From assembly GCA_022264855.1 (NCBI GenBank), contig JABYQU010000001.1, positions 2,170,001-2,234,000 of the forward strand: 64,000 bases of DNA. The letters are read 5' to 3'. The stretch comes from Lenzites betulinus. Its lineage: Eukaryota > Basidiomycota > Agaricomycetes > Polyporales > Polyporaceae. How positions within the stretch are numbered: the stretch's first letter is position 1; each line of letters starts with the position of its first letter. Positions 44,276 through 56,531 of this stretch are shown here, one piece after another. The position numbers and the translations under genes are program-made. The notes beneath the pieces are model-generated. The model saw only the letters and a list, made by a program, of their open reading frames with translations. It had not been told where the DNA came from and did not search any database.

Positions 44276-47200
44276 TCAGTCCCAGTCGATCGTGAGGCCG
44301 CCTGGGCCCGCGTTCGCGATGCCGATCCCGCGCTCGGCCTCCCGCCTAAGCCACTTCATCGCGCGCTTGTCCGTGCGCAAGAACGGCTCGAGGAGCTCCA
44401 AGCACCGGCGGTTGTGGTCCTGTCGCGATGCCGTCAGCCAACGACCCTAAGACGTACGACGGAAGTGCGGAGGAACGTACCTTGAGCCACTGGCGCTCCT
44501 CCTTGGAGAGCATGACCTCCTTGACCATCTTCGTCTGGATCGGCACGCATGTGAGGCGTTCGAACCCGAGCCACACGTCGCCGTTGAACTGGCCCTTCGT
44601 CTGCACACCGACGCCATCATTAGCACACCCGCCGGGGAAACACATCGAACGAGAGAACGCACCCTGACGCGCCGCACGGCGAGCGCAGACTCAATGCGCA
44701 TGCCCCACTTCCCCGCGTTGTCTACCGAGAGCAATTCAAGCGTCAGCGTCGCCATCCGGGCACTCAATGACGGCGAAAGAGACCGCGTACAGAATCCGGG
44801 CTCGTTCGTGATCACATGGCCGGCGACGAGCGGCACGTCGGACGTGAACGACTGCGGGCCCTCGTGCACGTTCAAGAACGAGCCGAAGCCGTGGCCGGTG
44901 CCGTGCTGGGGTGCCGTGAGCATTCCTGCGCAGCCGACGACGGATTGGGGGACGTACCATGTAGTTGAGGCCGTCTTGCCAGAGCGCTCGGCGCGCGAGG
45001 ACATCGAGCTTCGCGCCGCTCGTGCCCTCGGGGAAGATGGCGGTATCAATCGCGATCTACGTGTGTCTATCAGTATACGGTCAGCGAAGTGGTGGAAGCG
45101 GGGCACGTACATGTCCTTGCAGCACGCGCGTGAACGCCTCGCACTGCTCGGGCGTCGGCCGACCGAAATGCACCGTGCGCGTCGTGTCGCAGGTGCCATC
45201 GCGGTACTGTCCTCCCGAGTCGCTGCACGGCCCGAACGCGTCAGTAACACAGGCGAAACGCAGACGATAACGGGGGCACGACGCACTTGAGATAAGGGTT
45301 TTCGCGGTCGATCATCCGTGCCGTCGCCTTGTGCGGCGAGTAATGCGGCAGCGCTGCGGTGCCCTATCAGTACATCGCACAGCTCGCGCGTGTGGTAGGT
45401 GGGTACGCACCGGCATTGGGCCCGCTCGCGGAGATGTTCTCGTACGCGAGGCCCATGTAGTACTTGTTCCGGCGGCGGTACTCCGTCAGACGCCACGCGG
45501 CCTCGTACTCGGTGATGTCGTAGCCCTGGCCCATCTTCTCGTCGAGCCAGGCGAGCCACTTGACGAACGCGGCGCCGTCGCGCAGGTACGCGTTGCGCAG
45601 GCCGTTGAGCTCGGTCTCGCTCTTGACCGCCTTCATCTCCTCGACGTACGACGGCAGGACCGTGTACCGGAAGCTTGTCATCATGAGGCAGATCGCGTAC
45701 GACGTCTGCGGCGAGATGATGACCTGTGGGGGAGCGATGAGCATGTGTGGCGCCACCTATATGAGCATGCACTTACGTTTCCTTCGCCCCACTCCTTGCG
45801 GCGGAGGAACGTCCATATGTCGTTATAATCACGAGGAACAACATTGAGCGTTTGGAGGTAGCCCTCGACTTCGGGAGTGAGCTTCGCAAGCTCGATGAAG
45901 AGCGTGGCGCTTTCCAAACCCACGAAGAGATATGAATGGAAGACGGGGTTGAACGGAATGTCATCGCCGCGAAGATTGAGGAGCCAAGCTGCCAACATGT
46001 GTCAGGAAAGACATCCGATACACGAACGGGGCGTGGCGACTTACCGATGCACGACAGGTTGGACAATAGGGTCGCCACCTGGATCTGTGAAGGCTTGGGC
46101 TCAGCCTTCGAGTACGACGGCACGGCCGGGCGCTGCTTGCGGATCCAGTCCCTCAGCCGCGCGAGCTTCTCGTTCGCACCGGGTCCAGAGAACTCCTTCT
46201 TCTGGACATAGATCGGCTCGCGGCTCCGCGGGGGCTTGTCGCTCCAGATGAGGTCGACCAGATTCTGCGGCGGGTAGTACAGCTTCGAGCCCTTCAGCTT
46301 GAGCGAGGCGTTCAACGCGGTCGCCTTCTCGTATGAGATGAGACGGGCGTCGAGGCCGATCTTGACGTTGTCCGCGCGTGCGAGAAGCCAATCGACCCAA
46401 TCCTTGAATCCACCGGGTTCCCCTGCACGGACCTTGACCCAGTTTCGGTCGCATTCCTCCTCGGCTTGCAGCCAATAGCGCGAGTCAACGATGACATATG
46501 CGGCGGTCTGTGAGATAATGGCCTGGCCGGCGGAACCAGTAAATCTGAAACACTTCGTTAGGTTGTGATGTAGTCTGCGCATCTCGAAACATACCCCGAT
46601 ATCCACTCCCGACGCTTGTCGGAGGGAGCGATGTATTCGGACCCATGAGCGTCTTCGCTTGGGACCACACTGTGACTGGGGTTAGAACCCGGGTGCTTCG
46701 TGCGGTATATCGATGAACTTACTAGTACGCGATGTCATGTTGGCGCATGTGGTCGCGGAGAGCCTCTATCCTGCTACCCGTATCCTGCCTCTCTGCGACG
46801 GGGTCAAGGTCGTTGATCTTGCGCTCGAGGGCGGAACCAACGAGCGTGGAAGAGGACTCGGAGGGATAGAGGGTGGGGCGGCCGCTCCTGTTGGTATTCT
46901 TTGTGCCGTTGGACTTGTATGTCTCAGACCGCTTGAGCATGTCCGGCGGGAAGGGGTGCGGGCCCTTGTAGGTCGACGTCGACTGAGAACGGCTGCGCGC
47001 GCCGCCAGGGATGGGGTTGAAGGCATCCTGTTGGCGGATGGATGACTGGAAGGAGCCCGAGCGGCTGGACCTGGAGGTGCGAGAGCGGAGGTCGTTTGAG
47101 TTTGTGTGCTCGTATACGGGGGGCGGCGTCGCTTCGTGGTCGGGATCCATGAAGTCGCTCTTCTCCGGGTCACGGCCGCCTTTCTCCTTCTGGCCGGTGC

Positions 47201-47552
47201 CCCAGCCATAGCCGAAGCCCCACTTCTTTGAACCCTTGGACTTTGAGCCGGTCGCGGTGTTGGACCGCTTGAGGGTGGTGTGGGGGGTGACGTCGCGTGC
47301 AGCGTAGTAGCCGTCGGGGACGTTGAAGGACTCAGTCTCTGAGGCGAAGGTGAGCTTGTCGGCGTGCGAGCCAGGGTGGGAGGTGAGGGTGGCAGTGGGG
47401 GAGAAATTGGGGCTGCGGAGACGGCTGAGACTGGAGCGTTCGGAGTTGTAGTCCTCTGAGATGGCCTGCTCAGAGGCGGTGAGACGCCTGCGGTTCTTGC
47501 CACCAAAGAAGGGCAAGCACATAGGCGGGGGAGGGGGTGGAGGGGGAGGCAT
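44276..47552 (-). CDS. Xaa-Pro aminopeptidase P (M24B) with long N-terminal extension
   Basis: It removes N-terminal residues before proline and uses two metal ions. The pita-bread catalytic domain has the metal ligands in order: [16 protein letters not shown] (two Asp), [16 protein letters not shown] (His), ITNEPGF (Glu) and [13 protein letters not shown] (second Glu). The N-terminal domains are also clear: [20 protein letters not shown] and [12 protein letters not shown]. The end is GGLTIDWD. Upstream of the normal start, an open frame from the ATG at 47552 adds about 235 residues. They are Pro/Ser/Thr-rich and basic, beginning with a run of nine prolines followed by [13 protein letters not shown]. 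This extension is joined through a splice near 46740. Several short introns fit across the gene. The peptidase identity is firm; the extension being part of the same protein is likely but unproven. Confidence 0.87.
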
Positions 47553-50500
47553 TGCGGGAAGGGGAGGAAGAGAGGGTGTCGCGGGGAGGGATCAGATGGC
47601 GATCGTTGAAGAGGGCAAGGCCGGGACGGAGAGACGGAGGGCCTGAGGAGACCAGCACGCGGCCAGAAGGCGACACAGAGCACAACAGAACGGATATCGG
47701 CCTGGCCTGCGCGGTGGGCTGCAGAGACGGAGCAAAGACCGGCCTTCTTTCTCAGCCCATCTTCCGGCGCCTCTGCCCTCTGCTGGCGTCCAACGCCACG
47801 TGCAGAGCCCTGGCTGCCTGCCCTAAACCCATCCAGCGGGCGCCTACCGTGCTGCGTCCAGATCCCGAAGATTAGCGTTCTCGTCCTGCAAGCTGCTCTG
47901 CGTCCTGCTCCACCCAAATGAACTCCCCGCACGCGAACCCATCACCCCCATCGCCGTCATAAGGCCTAAGGGCTCATCTGCCGGATCAGTTCCCCCTGCC
48001 TCTCCAGCTGCACTCCCCCGGCGTCCGGTCCTCACCTCTTCTGCGAACCCGTCCGCCATAAATATCCCCCTGGGAAGGCGGCCCAGGTCCGTCTTCCATG
48101 GGCCAACGGCGGACGCGCGCGCACGACGGGGTGGACGCCCCTTGTGCGACGCAGCGTCCGACTGGCGTCGCGCCGTGGGTCACGCTGCCCCGCGCAGCCG
48201 CTCCAGCGCATGCGGCGGGCCAGATGACGACAGGCGACCTTGTCCAGATAGCCAACGGTGCGCCTGGACGCTGGAGCGTCCCATTCAGTCCATGCATGCG
48301 CGTCACGCCTGGGTGTCATCCGCCCGCCTCGAGGCTAGCGTACGGCGCACGAACTTGGCTCCGTGCTCTCCCAGAGCCGCACTTGGCATGCGAATCGTCG
48401 CCGCGGGGTCCAGGTCGGTGAGAGTCTGTCGTTGGGGAACGCGGATGCCGCGCCGTGGCACCCAGTCACGAGGGTAGTCAAGGGAGTCTGCGCAGGACGG
48501 GGCGTGCAAGATACCGCAGGCTCGAAGACCACCAGATGCGACTAGAGAGCGAGCGGCGGCGAGGGTACCGTTCTGCGAGACTGCGCGCACGCGCGAGAGG
48601 GCCCCAGGGAAGATCAGGTGTCCGGAGGTAGCCCAGAGTAGGAGCAGGGTGGAGAGCGCGAGTGAGTCCATGGGCTCGGAGATGAAAGCCTGGACTGCAA
48701 GCGGAGGTCGGCGTTATCCTTTCTGGACGTTCGACGCTCGGGTGGGAGGTTGGCCTCCGAACGGTGGATGTAGTGTCATCTATGAGCCGTTAGGTGCACA
48801 TCTTATGTGCGAGAACATTCCAATGCAGACATGAGTGTACGAAGCGCATGAGCCACAGAAGACGCTCACCTGTTATGACGCAATGGGGATTGAGCGCAGT
48901 GCGAGCCCCGAGTACTGTAGTCCACGCATCGCTCAGACGAGCTCTATGAATGCCCAGGAAGACGCACACGAGGCCCAGCGCTCGCGCAGGGTGCTCCGAG
49001 CTCCGAACACGCAGCCCGCACGGAAGCACGGGTTTCGGCGGGAGTGATCTATCGCACGACGCTGTACGGTGAGCGGGCGGTACGAACGATACGGGAGATG
49101 AATCCTGAAGCGCACCTATCTGCGCCCATATGAATGGGCGAAGCGATCGACTCTTGGGCGGAGCGAGGGGTGCGGTGGGGGGTCGTTCCGGTCGTTAATT
49201 TCGGCGAATCGTACCTGGAGGCGGTCTGCTAGGGTCCTTGTCCGACTTATGGTGAGGGCACAAACTGACAGAGAAGCAAGGTGATACGAGGCTACAGATT
49301 ATTTGCAGATCTCTAGGTCTAGCACATTCTGCAGGATCAGTACACCAGGGAAAGCGTCGACCAGTAGAATATATTGGGGACCGCAGAGTAGTGTCACGAA
49401 GGCGAGCATATAGCCAGTTGTCCAAAGTAGCTACCGGGCTGCCAATTGAACAGGAGAGTTAAGCCGTCTCCAAGGAACCGGTTCATACCGCAAACGCAAG
49501 ATGAGAGCAGGAGGTGAGAGGCTTTGGATGAGTGGAGCAGCGCAGTCCGAGGATGCCCTGAACTCTCCTGAGGCTCCTCCGAGCCCGCCGGGCGCTCCCT
49601 TCACTGTGACGAAGCTACGCGTGACTTATTGACGCGTTCGGTCAGGTGCGCAGAGTCACGTCTGTGCACGTCACGCTTCTCGTCCTTTGAGGAGTCGTTG
49701 AGCTTGGATAATGCCGCCGCGACCCCCACGCATGGCAAGTACTGATAAGAGGCTGAACTTGGTCTTGGGAGAAACCTAGGGACGGACCTCTTGTGTGCTA
49801 AGCGGCACGCACCAACACCTGACATAGAGCGTGTTTCTTGGAAGCACAGAGCCCGAAGGCCTCTCGGAGTTCAACGCACACGGATGATGTCTGGTAAGTA
49901 CTACTGCCAGGTAAGTGATTGTCTTCGCACTAAGTCCAGTCACTATTTGATTCTGACACCTTTTCCTTGAGTCTCAGGATCGTAGATGCTCTAGGGAGCG
50001 AGTTCTGAGTACACATGAACGCCAATTTTGGAGCTCATCGTCCGACCATGGGCCGTCTGCTGGCATTATATCGCTACAGCACCAGATGTACAAGAAGACG
50101 GTCTATATCTGGCTCTGAGGGTCTCAAAAGGAGGCCCTGTTACTACCCGATGCTTACGTGGGTATATGACCGTGCAAGCTGTCAATCTCTGCAAAGAAAA
50201 CATCGCTAGTCGAGGAGGGAGCAGGTCGAACATTGATTGCGAGGTGGCAGCTGCTGTGCCAAGCATGTTCGGGGATATGCTCAACTCCACTCTATCAAAT
50301 TGCTTATCACTGCACTCGAAGGCGGACGAAGTAGATCTTCGCACATCCGACTTCTGCCCATCATGCATCAACCTTCGCCGCCGGGGGCATGTTCTTCGCG
50401 TGCAAGGGGATAGTTCGGGTGTGTTGCTTCCCGCCATGCCTTCGCCACTCTCTTGCGCTCATCCTTGCCTTCTCCGCGGCGCCACTCCAGTATCCGACGT

Positions 50501-51488
50501 TCTCTCAACGGCCGAGAACGAGTCATGCCAAGACCAACCGTTTGCTATCTCGCTCAACGATCTCGTACGGTATCTGACAAACTTCCGTGCACTGAAAATA
50601 TCCACAGATGTCGAGGATGCCCTGACGCTTACACACTACTCAACCTATGGGAATCTAGGCACGTTTGAATGTGGGCGAACCCTCGTCGTGAGATTAAACT
50701 CATTCTATCGCGATGCACACTCACGCAGTACGGCTACCGATGTGGAGAAGTTGCCTGAAGCACGCATACACAACTCGGGCACCACCTTCCCGGGCTGCAA
50801 GCGTGCACGCGCATCCCATTTGCGCGCAAGGTCCCCGTGCCCCGATGCGTCCCAGGCAAATCCTCGGTACGTTCCCCGCCCGGCGCCTAACGCTCTCTGA
50901 CGTCCGTACGGCACTGAATGCCGCACATCCCCTTCCCCAGTTAATGTCGCGGAAACGCGCCGCGCTCGAACGCCGCATGCGGCTGCAACCGTCCTTAACG
51001 CGGGCAGCGCAGCGCCCTGCACCGTTCCGACGCCCTTTCCGACGCGGCGACCCCCCGCACTCGCGCCGCTCCTGCCTCTTGCGCGCGCGCACCGCTCCCG
51101 CCCAGGCGTGCTGCGTGCCCGCTATCAAGCGGGGGCCCTGGGGCGCGCACCGCTCCCCCGGGCGGGCGATAGAGACCCGCGCGCCGGCCGCGCACGATTG
51201 CCCAAGCTTCTCGCGACATTCCTCCGCGCGGCTTCGCGAAGTGCGGGCGCAATGATGAGGGGGGAGGGGGGGCCGCATGCGCGACGATAAAACCAGAGTG
51301 GGGCCGTGTTTGGCGTGCTGTTCCGCCGCCTCGCAGCGTCACGCAGGAAGAGCGCGTCTTTGTCTCGTTTGCGCGTCGTCTTCCTTCCTCACGCCTGAGC
51401 CTCGCTGGGACCTTCGTTCCCCCGGATTGTAGCTGCAGACTCGGACGCTGCGCTTGGGCTTGAGACGATCGGATAGTGCGCTTGCAAA
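47553..51488. other. Long gene-poor region
   Basis: About 3.9 kb without a confident gene. The left 500 bp should contain the aminopeptidase promoter. A minus-strand frame at 48671-48303 starts with a signal-peptide-like run (MDSLALSTLLLLWATSGHLI) but has no motif or splice support. An open frame of 290 codons lies at 50028-50900. The part from 50900 to 51300 is very GC-rich and repeats GCGCGCACCGCTCCC near 51085 and 51146, ahead of the sugar transporter. Confidence 0.5.
50028..50900 (+). CDS. Hypothetical open frame, doubtful gene
   Basis: A 290-codon open frame whose first codon is TTG at 50028; no early ATG gives the full length. It contains FCPSCINLRRRG and VEDALTLTHYSTYGNL, but no domain that I recognise. 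Its codon use is less GC-skewed than that of neighbouring genes. It may be a transposon relic, part of an unrecognised spliced gene, or chance. Listed only because of its length in a gene-poor stretch. Confidence 0.2.
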   Translation: MELIVRPWAVCWHYIATAPDVQEDGLYLALRVSKGGPVTTRCLRGYMTVQAVNLCKENIASRGGSRSNIDCEVAAAVPSMFGDMLNSTLSNCLSLHSKADEVDLRTSDFCPSCINLRRRGHVLRVQGDSSGVLLPAMPSPLSCAHPCLLRGATPVSDVLSTAENESCQDQPFAISLNDLVRYLTNFRALKISTDVEDALTLTHYSTYGNLGTFECGRTLVVRLNSFYRDAHSRSTATDVEKLPEARIHNSGTTFPGCKRARASHLRARSPCPDASQANPRYVPRPAPNAL

Positions 51489-54379
51489 ATGGGTGGACCT
51501 GCTGTTGTGTCGGCCGCGGGAGGCCAGGGGTATGCGCATCTAATCAACAATGCGAAGCCGTGGTGGAAGAACACGAGGATGATCAAGCTGAACTTGTGTA
51601 TCTGTCTGTTGTGCGTATTCGTCGCGTCTTACACAGGTGTACGGTCACTGAAGGAGTTCTAGACTGATCACTTCGACAACGAACGGGTACGATGGAAGTA
51701 TGATGAGTGAGTGCACTTCTTGCGGATAGTTGAACGAGGCGCTTACCCGACAATCCAGACGGTCTTCAATCACTACCACAATGGAACCAAGCCTTCGGCT
51801 ACCCATCAGGCGGAAAGGTTCCTCACATCCACCCCCATAACCTTGATAATTATGCTGACCGTCCATTCAGCTGGGGCTCTTGGCTGCCATCCAGGTATGT
51901 AGCTCGCTCCGAGGCGCTTCACACGCAGCTCACCCCACGCCCACAGAACATCGGCTCCGTCGCCGCATACCCCTTCTCCCCCTACGTATCTGACGGCCTC
52001 GGCCGGCGCGCCGCCGTCATCCTCGGTGCGACGATCATGTGCATCGCGACGGTCCTCCAGACCGCGTCGCACTCCGTGGGCATGTTCATCGGCGCACGGT
52101 AAGCATCCGCCGCCGCGCTCCTCCGTCGTGTGCGTCCGCTCACCTCCAGCAGCTTCCTGATCGGCTTCGGGCTCACGTTCGCCGCGGCCGCGGCCCCGGT
52201 GCTGATTACGGAGATCGCGTACCCTACACAGCGCGGGCCTGCGACTTCGCTGTACAACACGCTCTGGTGCGTCGATCTGCTCGCACGCTCATCCCCGCGG
52301 GCTGTAGTGCTCACCGGCGGTGCGTTTCAGGTTCCTCGGGAGCATTACGTGAGTTGCGGTCCGTCTCCCGTGCGGGCTATATCTGACCTTGCGCCCGTGG
52401 ACACGTTGGCACCCCAGTGCTGCATGGACGGTGCGTGACTCCGGAGTTTGGGCTTCGTGGGGCGGGGAGGCTGATCCGCTCGTAGACGTTCGGCACTTTC
52501 CACTTGCCCACGAGCTGGTCGTGGAGGATCCCGTCTGCGATCCAGGCTCTGCCGTCGGTCATCCAGGTGTTCATGGTTTGGTTCGTGCCCGAGTCTCCGA
52601 GATGGCTCTGCTCGAAGGGAAGGTATGTATTCGACTCGACGAACGGCGCAGGCGCGTCCTGACGTGCATTAGGGAGGAACAAGCGCTCCACGTCCTAGCA
52701 TACTACCACGCCAATGGCAACCGGTAAGTCGGTCATAGACCTGCTTGAATGGCAAGGGAGATCCTGACGCTCTTCGCAGAACTGATCCTCTTGTCGAGTA
52801 CGAGTTTGAGGAGATTCGCGCGGCGATCCGGTTCGACCGTGAGGTCGCGGCGAACGTCGGCTGGTCGAGCTTCTTCAAGACCCCGGGTAACAGGCGTAGG
52901 CTGCGGATCATGATCGCCATCGCGGTCTTCTCGCAGTGGTCGGGAAACAACCTCATGTAAGCCTGACCCCTGAAGTGATCACACTGTGCTCGTACTGACT
53001 TCGATGAATAGCGCTTACTGTATGTGCTCATGAGAAGAGTTTCGTTCGCGTTTGCTAACAGTGGTGTAGACATGAACAAGATCTTCAACGCCATCGGAAG
53101 TGCGTCGATTATTCTTTCCCACTTGAGAAACTCACTAACGGTCATCTTCGTGCACAGTCACGGACCCCACAACGCAACTACTGATCGTAAGGGCGTCACT
53201 GGGCGTAGCACGTACGGCCACTAACCTTCTCCTAGAACGGATGCCTCAACATCTACAACTTCATCATCGCAATCATTGCAAGTCTGCTGTGTGACAAGAT
53301 CGGCAGGCGACCTCTGTTTGTCGCGTCGACAATCGGTGAGCCCTACGCTTCTGGCGTGCCGTAAATATTTGCTTACCTTGCGGCAGGTATGTTCGTGTTC
53401 TGGGTCCTCCAGACCGCGTGCTTCGCGCTGTACTCGGAACACGGAAACCTTGTCGCCGCGCATACGTTTATCGCTATGATGTGTAAGTGCAGCTGCTCTG
53501 GGACATGTTCATCGCACTGATTGACGTATTTTTAGTCTTGTTCTACACATTCTGTGAGTAGCCTTGCACATCACTGTTATTTCTCATCACTCACCATGTC
53601 GTTCGCAGATGCTGTATGTCTCCTGACGGTAATTATTTGTGTACACGTACTGACGTGTCCCCTAGATTGCGTTCACGCCATTGATCGTTGTGTAAGCATC
53701 AGTCAGTTGAGAGACATGGATGCCATCTAATTATCGCTGCTATACACAGGTACACCGTCGAGATTCTGCCCTTCCCGCTCCGAGCAAAGGGATTCACGAT
53801 CTTCAACCTTGCGCTGTCGCTCTCCCTCATCTTCAACCAGTACGCGTTTTAGCTCCCACGCGGCAGTATGATCGTTAAGCTCATCTCCTGTATAGATATA
53901 TCAACCCTATTGCGTTGTCGCAGTACGTATCTTGACCAACAACTATGTCCACGTATTGACAACCTTACGATCATAGTCTTGGGTGGAAATACTACGTGAG
54001 CCCTATTCCTCTTTCGCAGCAGGTGAAGTGGTAGACTCACAAGACGACAGATTGTATACGTGTGCTGGCTCGCCTTCGAGGTGTGCTTCATCTTCCGCTT
54101 CCTCATCGAGACGAAAAACGTGAGTGGCTACCGTTTGTGCACTTGAACAAGGCTGACTTCACTCGTAAACTGCAGCGCACTCTCGAAGAAACAGCTGCGT
54201 GAGTATACCTTCCCACTTGCCATGACATCCTCTCATCAATCTATCGCAGACTGTTCGATGGCGAAGACACCGCGGACCACCTTGCCGAGCACGCCGCCGT
54301 CAACGCGGGCCTCTCCGACTCCCAGTCGGACCAGGAGAAGGCATCGGAACACATAAAGGAAGAGGTGATTGTAGCCTAG
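51489..54379 (+). CDS. MFS sugar transporter (lactose permease/hexose transporter-like)
   Basis: A twelve-helix sugar/H+ symporter of the plasma membrane. Joining many introns of about 50-60 nt gives an intact sugar-porter sequence. It has NGYDGSMMNGLQSLPQW, then GYPSGGKLGLLAAIQNIGSV, and YVSDGLGRRAAV, followed by an LGSITAAWTTFGTF segment. WRIPSAIQALPSVIQVF and FVPESPRWL come next, with FSQWSGNNL and CDKIGRRPLFVAS after them. The signature PESPRWL, the RR motifs in loops 2-3 and 8-9, and ETKNRTLEETA after helix 12 are all present. One exon (52418-52430) is only 13 nt. At least 14 introns interrupt the gene. Length is about 530 residues. The upstream region has GCGGGG and GTGGGG words that fit the loose carbon-repressor consensus SYGGRG, but GC content makes that weak. 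Confidence 0.9.
52418..52430 (+). other. 13-nt micro-exon of the sugar transporter
   Basis: The preceding intron runs 52349-52417 (GTGAGT...CCCCAG) and the following one 52431-52485 (GTGCGT...CGTAG). Only inclusion of these 13 nt restores the frame and yields the conserved AAWTTFGTF segment of sugar porters. Without it the frame hits a stop near 52350. Confidence 0.8.
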
Positions 54380-54810
54380 GACCCGTTCCCTCGCCTCGAA
54401 ATAGTGGAAGACCAGTGAACTAGTGAACTGTGACTGTGTTGCGGCGCGTCTCGATTTACCTCATCCTGTATTTGTACCCGCGCAGACGCTTCTCTCGCAT
54501 TCGCTTCCGCTTCTCGGCCATGTACACGCTCCAAATGTAGAGTACCTGTCTATTGACTAGCACGCAATGAAAACGACCGTCTATCACCGCTGCACCTGCG
54601 ACGATCGGCCGCGGCGCGAACGTACTCGACTTCCAAAAGGAGAGACGCGAGTGCCTGTGTTTGTGCGTGTTTGCGGGCGGTGGCGGCATTTTTGGACTTA
54701 GCGGGAAGAGAAGGAGAAATGAGCTGGTGACTCTTTCTCTCCTCTCGCCGCCGTCCCCCTCGTGCCCTGCTCGCCGTCGCCGCCGTTATCTGTGTCTTTA
54801 CGTTCTCATA
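54380..54810. other. Intergenic region upstream of GGC1
   Basis: 431 bp between two plus-strand genes. It is C/T-rich in the last 80 bp before the GGC1 start codon. Confidence 0.5.
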
Positions 54811-56118
54811 ATGTCGCCCACGGTCAACGTCAAAGGCAGTGACTCCGGCGCAGCCCGTATCCTCGGGTCGGGCACCTCAGGTGTGCACCAGCGAACCTCT
54901 CACAAGTGTGTAGCGCAGTAGTTTAACGTGCGCATGGCGTGCAGGCATCGCTGAGCTGCTCCTGTTCCACCCCGTGGACACGATCGCGAAGCGGCTGATG
55001 AGCAACAAGTCCAAGGTGCGCACCCCCGCTGCGCCCAGCGCGCCCCGCCCGGTGCTCGTGCTCGTGCTCATGCTCATGCGCCCCGCCCCGTCTGCGCACA
55101 GGTGTCGCTGGCCACGATCTCGCCCATCATCTTCAAGGAGCACGCGGCCGCGCCCCTCGGGCGCCGCCTGCTCTCGCTCTTCCCCGGGCTGGGCTACGCC
55201 GCGGGCTACAAGGTCACGCAGCGGGTGTACAAGTACGGCGGGCAGCCGTGGTTCAACGACATCCTGAACAAGAACTACAAGGACGGGTTCACGAACGCGT
55301 TCGGCGAGCGCAAGGGCAAGATGGTCATGCAGGCGACCGCTGGCAGGTGCGCCCCGGGCGCGGCTTTGTGTTACGTGTGTCGCTGACAGCTTCGGTGCAG
55401 CTTGACGGGTATCGGCGAGGTGGTGCGTGTCCTGGCGTGGTTCCTCTCTGGGTTCTTCTCCTGACTTATGTGGGCGCGTGTAGGTCCTACTTCCTTTGGA
55501 TGCTCTCAAGATCAAGCGCCAGGTGAACCCGGAGGCATTCCGTGGCCGCGGTGTCGTCCGGATCTTCATGGAGGAGGGCACCACTCTCTACCGCGGCTGG
55601 GGGTGGACGATGGCGCGCAATGCGCCCGGCAGTTTCGCAGTACGTTCCCGCACGAGACCGTGTGTGTCGCGCAGCCTCACCAATCGCACTCGTAGCTGTT
55701 CGGTGCCTCGGCGATGACGAAGGAGTATATGTTCGGCATCCAGGACTACCACAAGGCGACGTGGGGCCAGAACTTCGTCGCGTCCATTGCCGGCGCGGTC
55801 GCGTCCATCACCGTCGCCGCGCCCCTGGACACGATCAAGACGCGCATCCAGAACGCGAACTTCGAGTCCAAGGTCAGCGGCATGACCGTGATCAAGGAGC
55901 TGCTCAAGAACGAGGGCCCCGGCGCGCTCTTCAAGGGCCTCACGCCCAAGGTCAGTCCCCCGCCCCGCACTCTGCGCCGCCGATAAGGCGTGCGCGCGAG
56001 CGAGCAGTGCAGCTGACGGTGGCGTTGTCTTGTGCAGATCCTCGTCGTCGGCCCGAAGCTGGTCTTCAGCTACACGCTCGCGCAGTCGCTCATCCCGCTC
56101 TTCTCGAAATACGTATGA
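54811..56118 (+). CDS. GGC1: Mitochondrial GTP/GDP carrier
   Basis: A member of the mitochondrial carrier family (SLC25) in the inner membrane that exchanges matrix GDP for cytosolic GTP. The sequence matches yeast Ggc1 closely in order: LARILGSG-like start, LLFHPVDTIAKRLMSN, SLFPGLGYAAGYKVTQRVYK, YGGQPWFNDILNKNYKD, GIGEVVLLPLDALKIKRQ, LYRGWGWTMARNAPGSFALF, APLDTIKTRIQN and FKGLTPKILVVGPKLVFS. Three carrier signature repeats (PVDTIAKR, PLDALKIKR, PLDTIKTR) are visible. Introns fit at about 54878-54944, 55015-55101, 55347-55400, 55424-55483, 55640-55694 and 55950-56037. It ends TGA at 56116-56118. The length of about 300 residues is normal. It is convergent with SNX3. Confidence 0.95.
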
Positions 56119-56531
56119 TCGCCCGCTGCGGGCTGCCTGACCGCTGCGTATCGTTGCCCTTGCTCTGCTGCATGCTATGCTCCTTACGACCTAGATATGT
56201 GCCCGCCGCTGCCGCCGCGGTCGCGCAGAAAAGTATACTCACCTATCGCCGTGCCCCTCCGCTCATTTTATGTCTTGTAGATTCATATAATAGATGTCTG
56301 GTTGCTTGGATTAGAATACGATCTGGCGCGCGCCGCTTAGTTGGATTGTCGCTCCTTCCACACGGGAGCTTGCGCACGGCTGCGTGTAGGGAAATAGGCA
56401 TCGTGATTGGGACATCGGAGGACATACAAGGTGAGCAGACAGAGCGTAGGAGAGAGAAATGGAGGGAACCCGCGAGCATGAGACGGAAAGGGGGGAAGGA
56501 GCATTGCGGAGCGCAGAACTGGCGCAGCAGT
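56119..56531. other. Intergenic region between convergent genes
   Basis: 413 bp between the GGC1 and SNX3 stop codons, AT-richer near 56200-56320. No coding signal is seen. Confidence 0.55.

Noticed and set aside
46766..47932. 388-codon minus-strand open frame
   Set aside because: Overlaps the aminopeptidase extension in another frame and is Ser/Arg/Pro-biased with no motif.
48303..48671. Possible secreted protein (minus strand)
   Set aside because: The hydrophobic start is plausible but the rest shows no motif, splice pattern or codon bias that separates it from chance.
52340..52490. Stop codon suggesting a broken sugar transporter
   Set aside because: Resolved by two short introns around a 13-nt exon that give the conserved protein segment.
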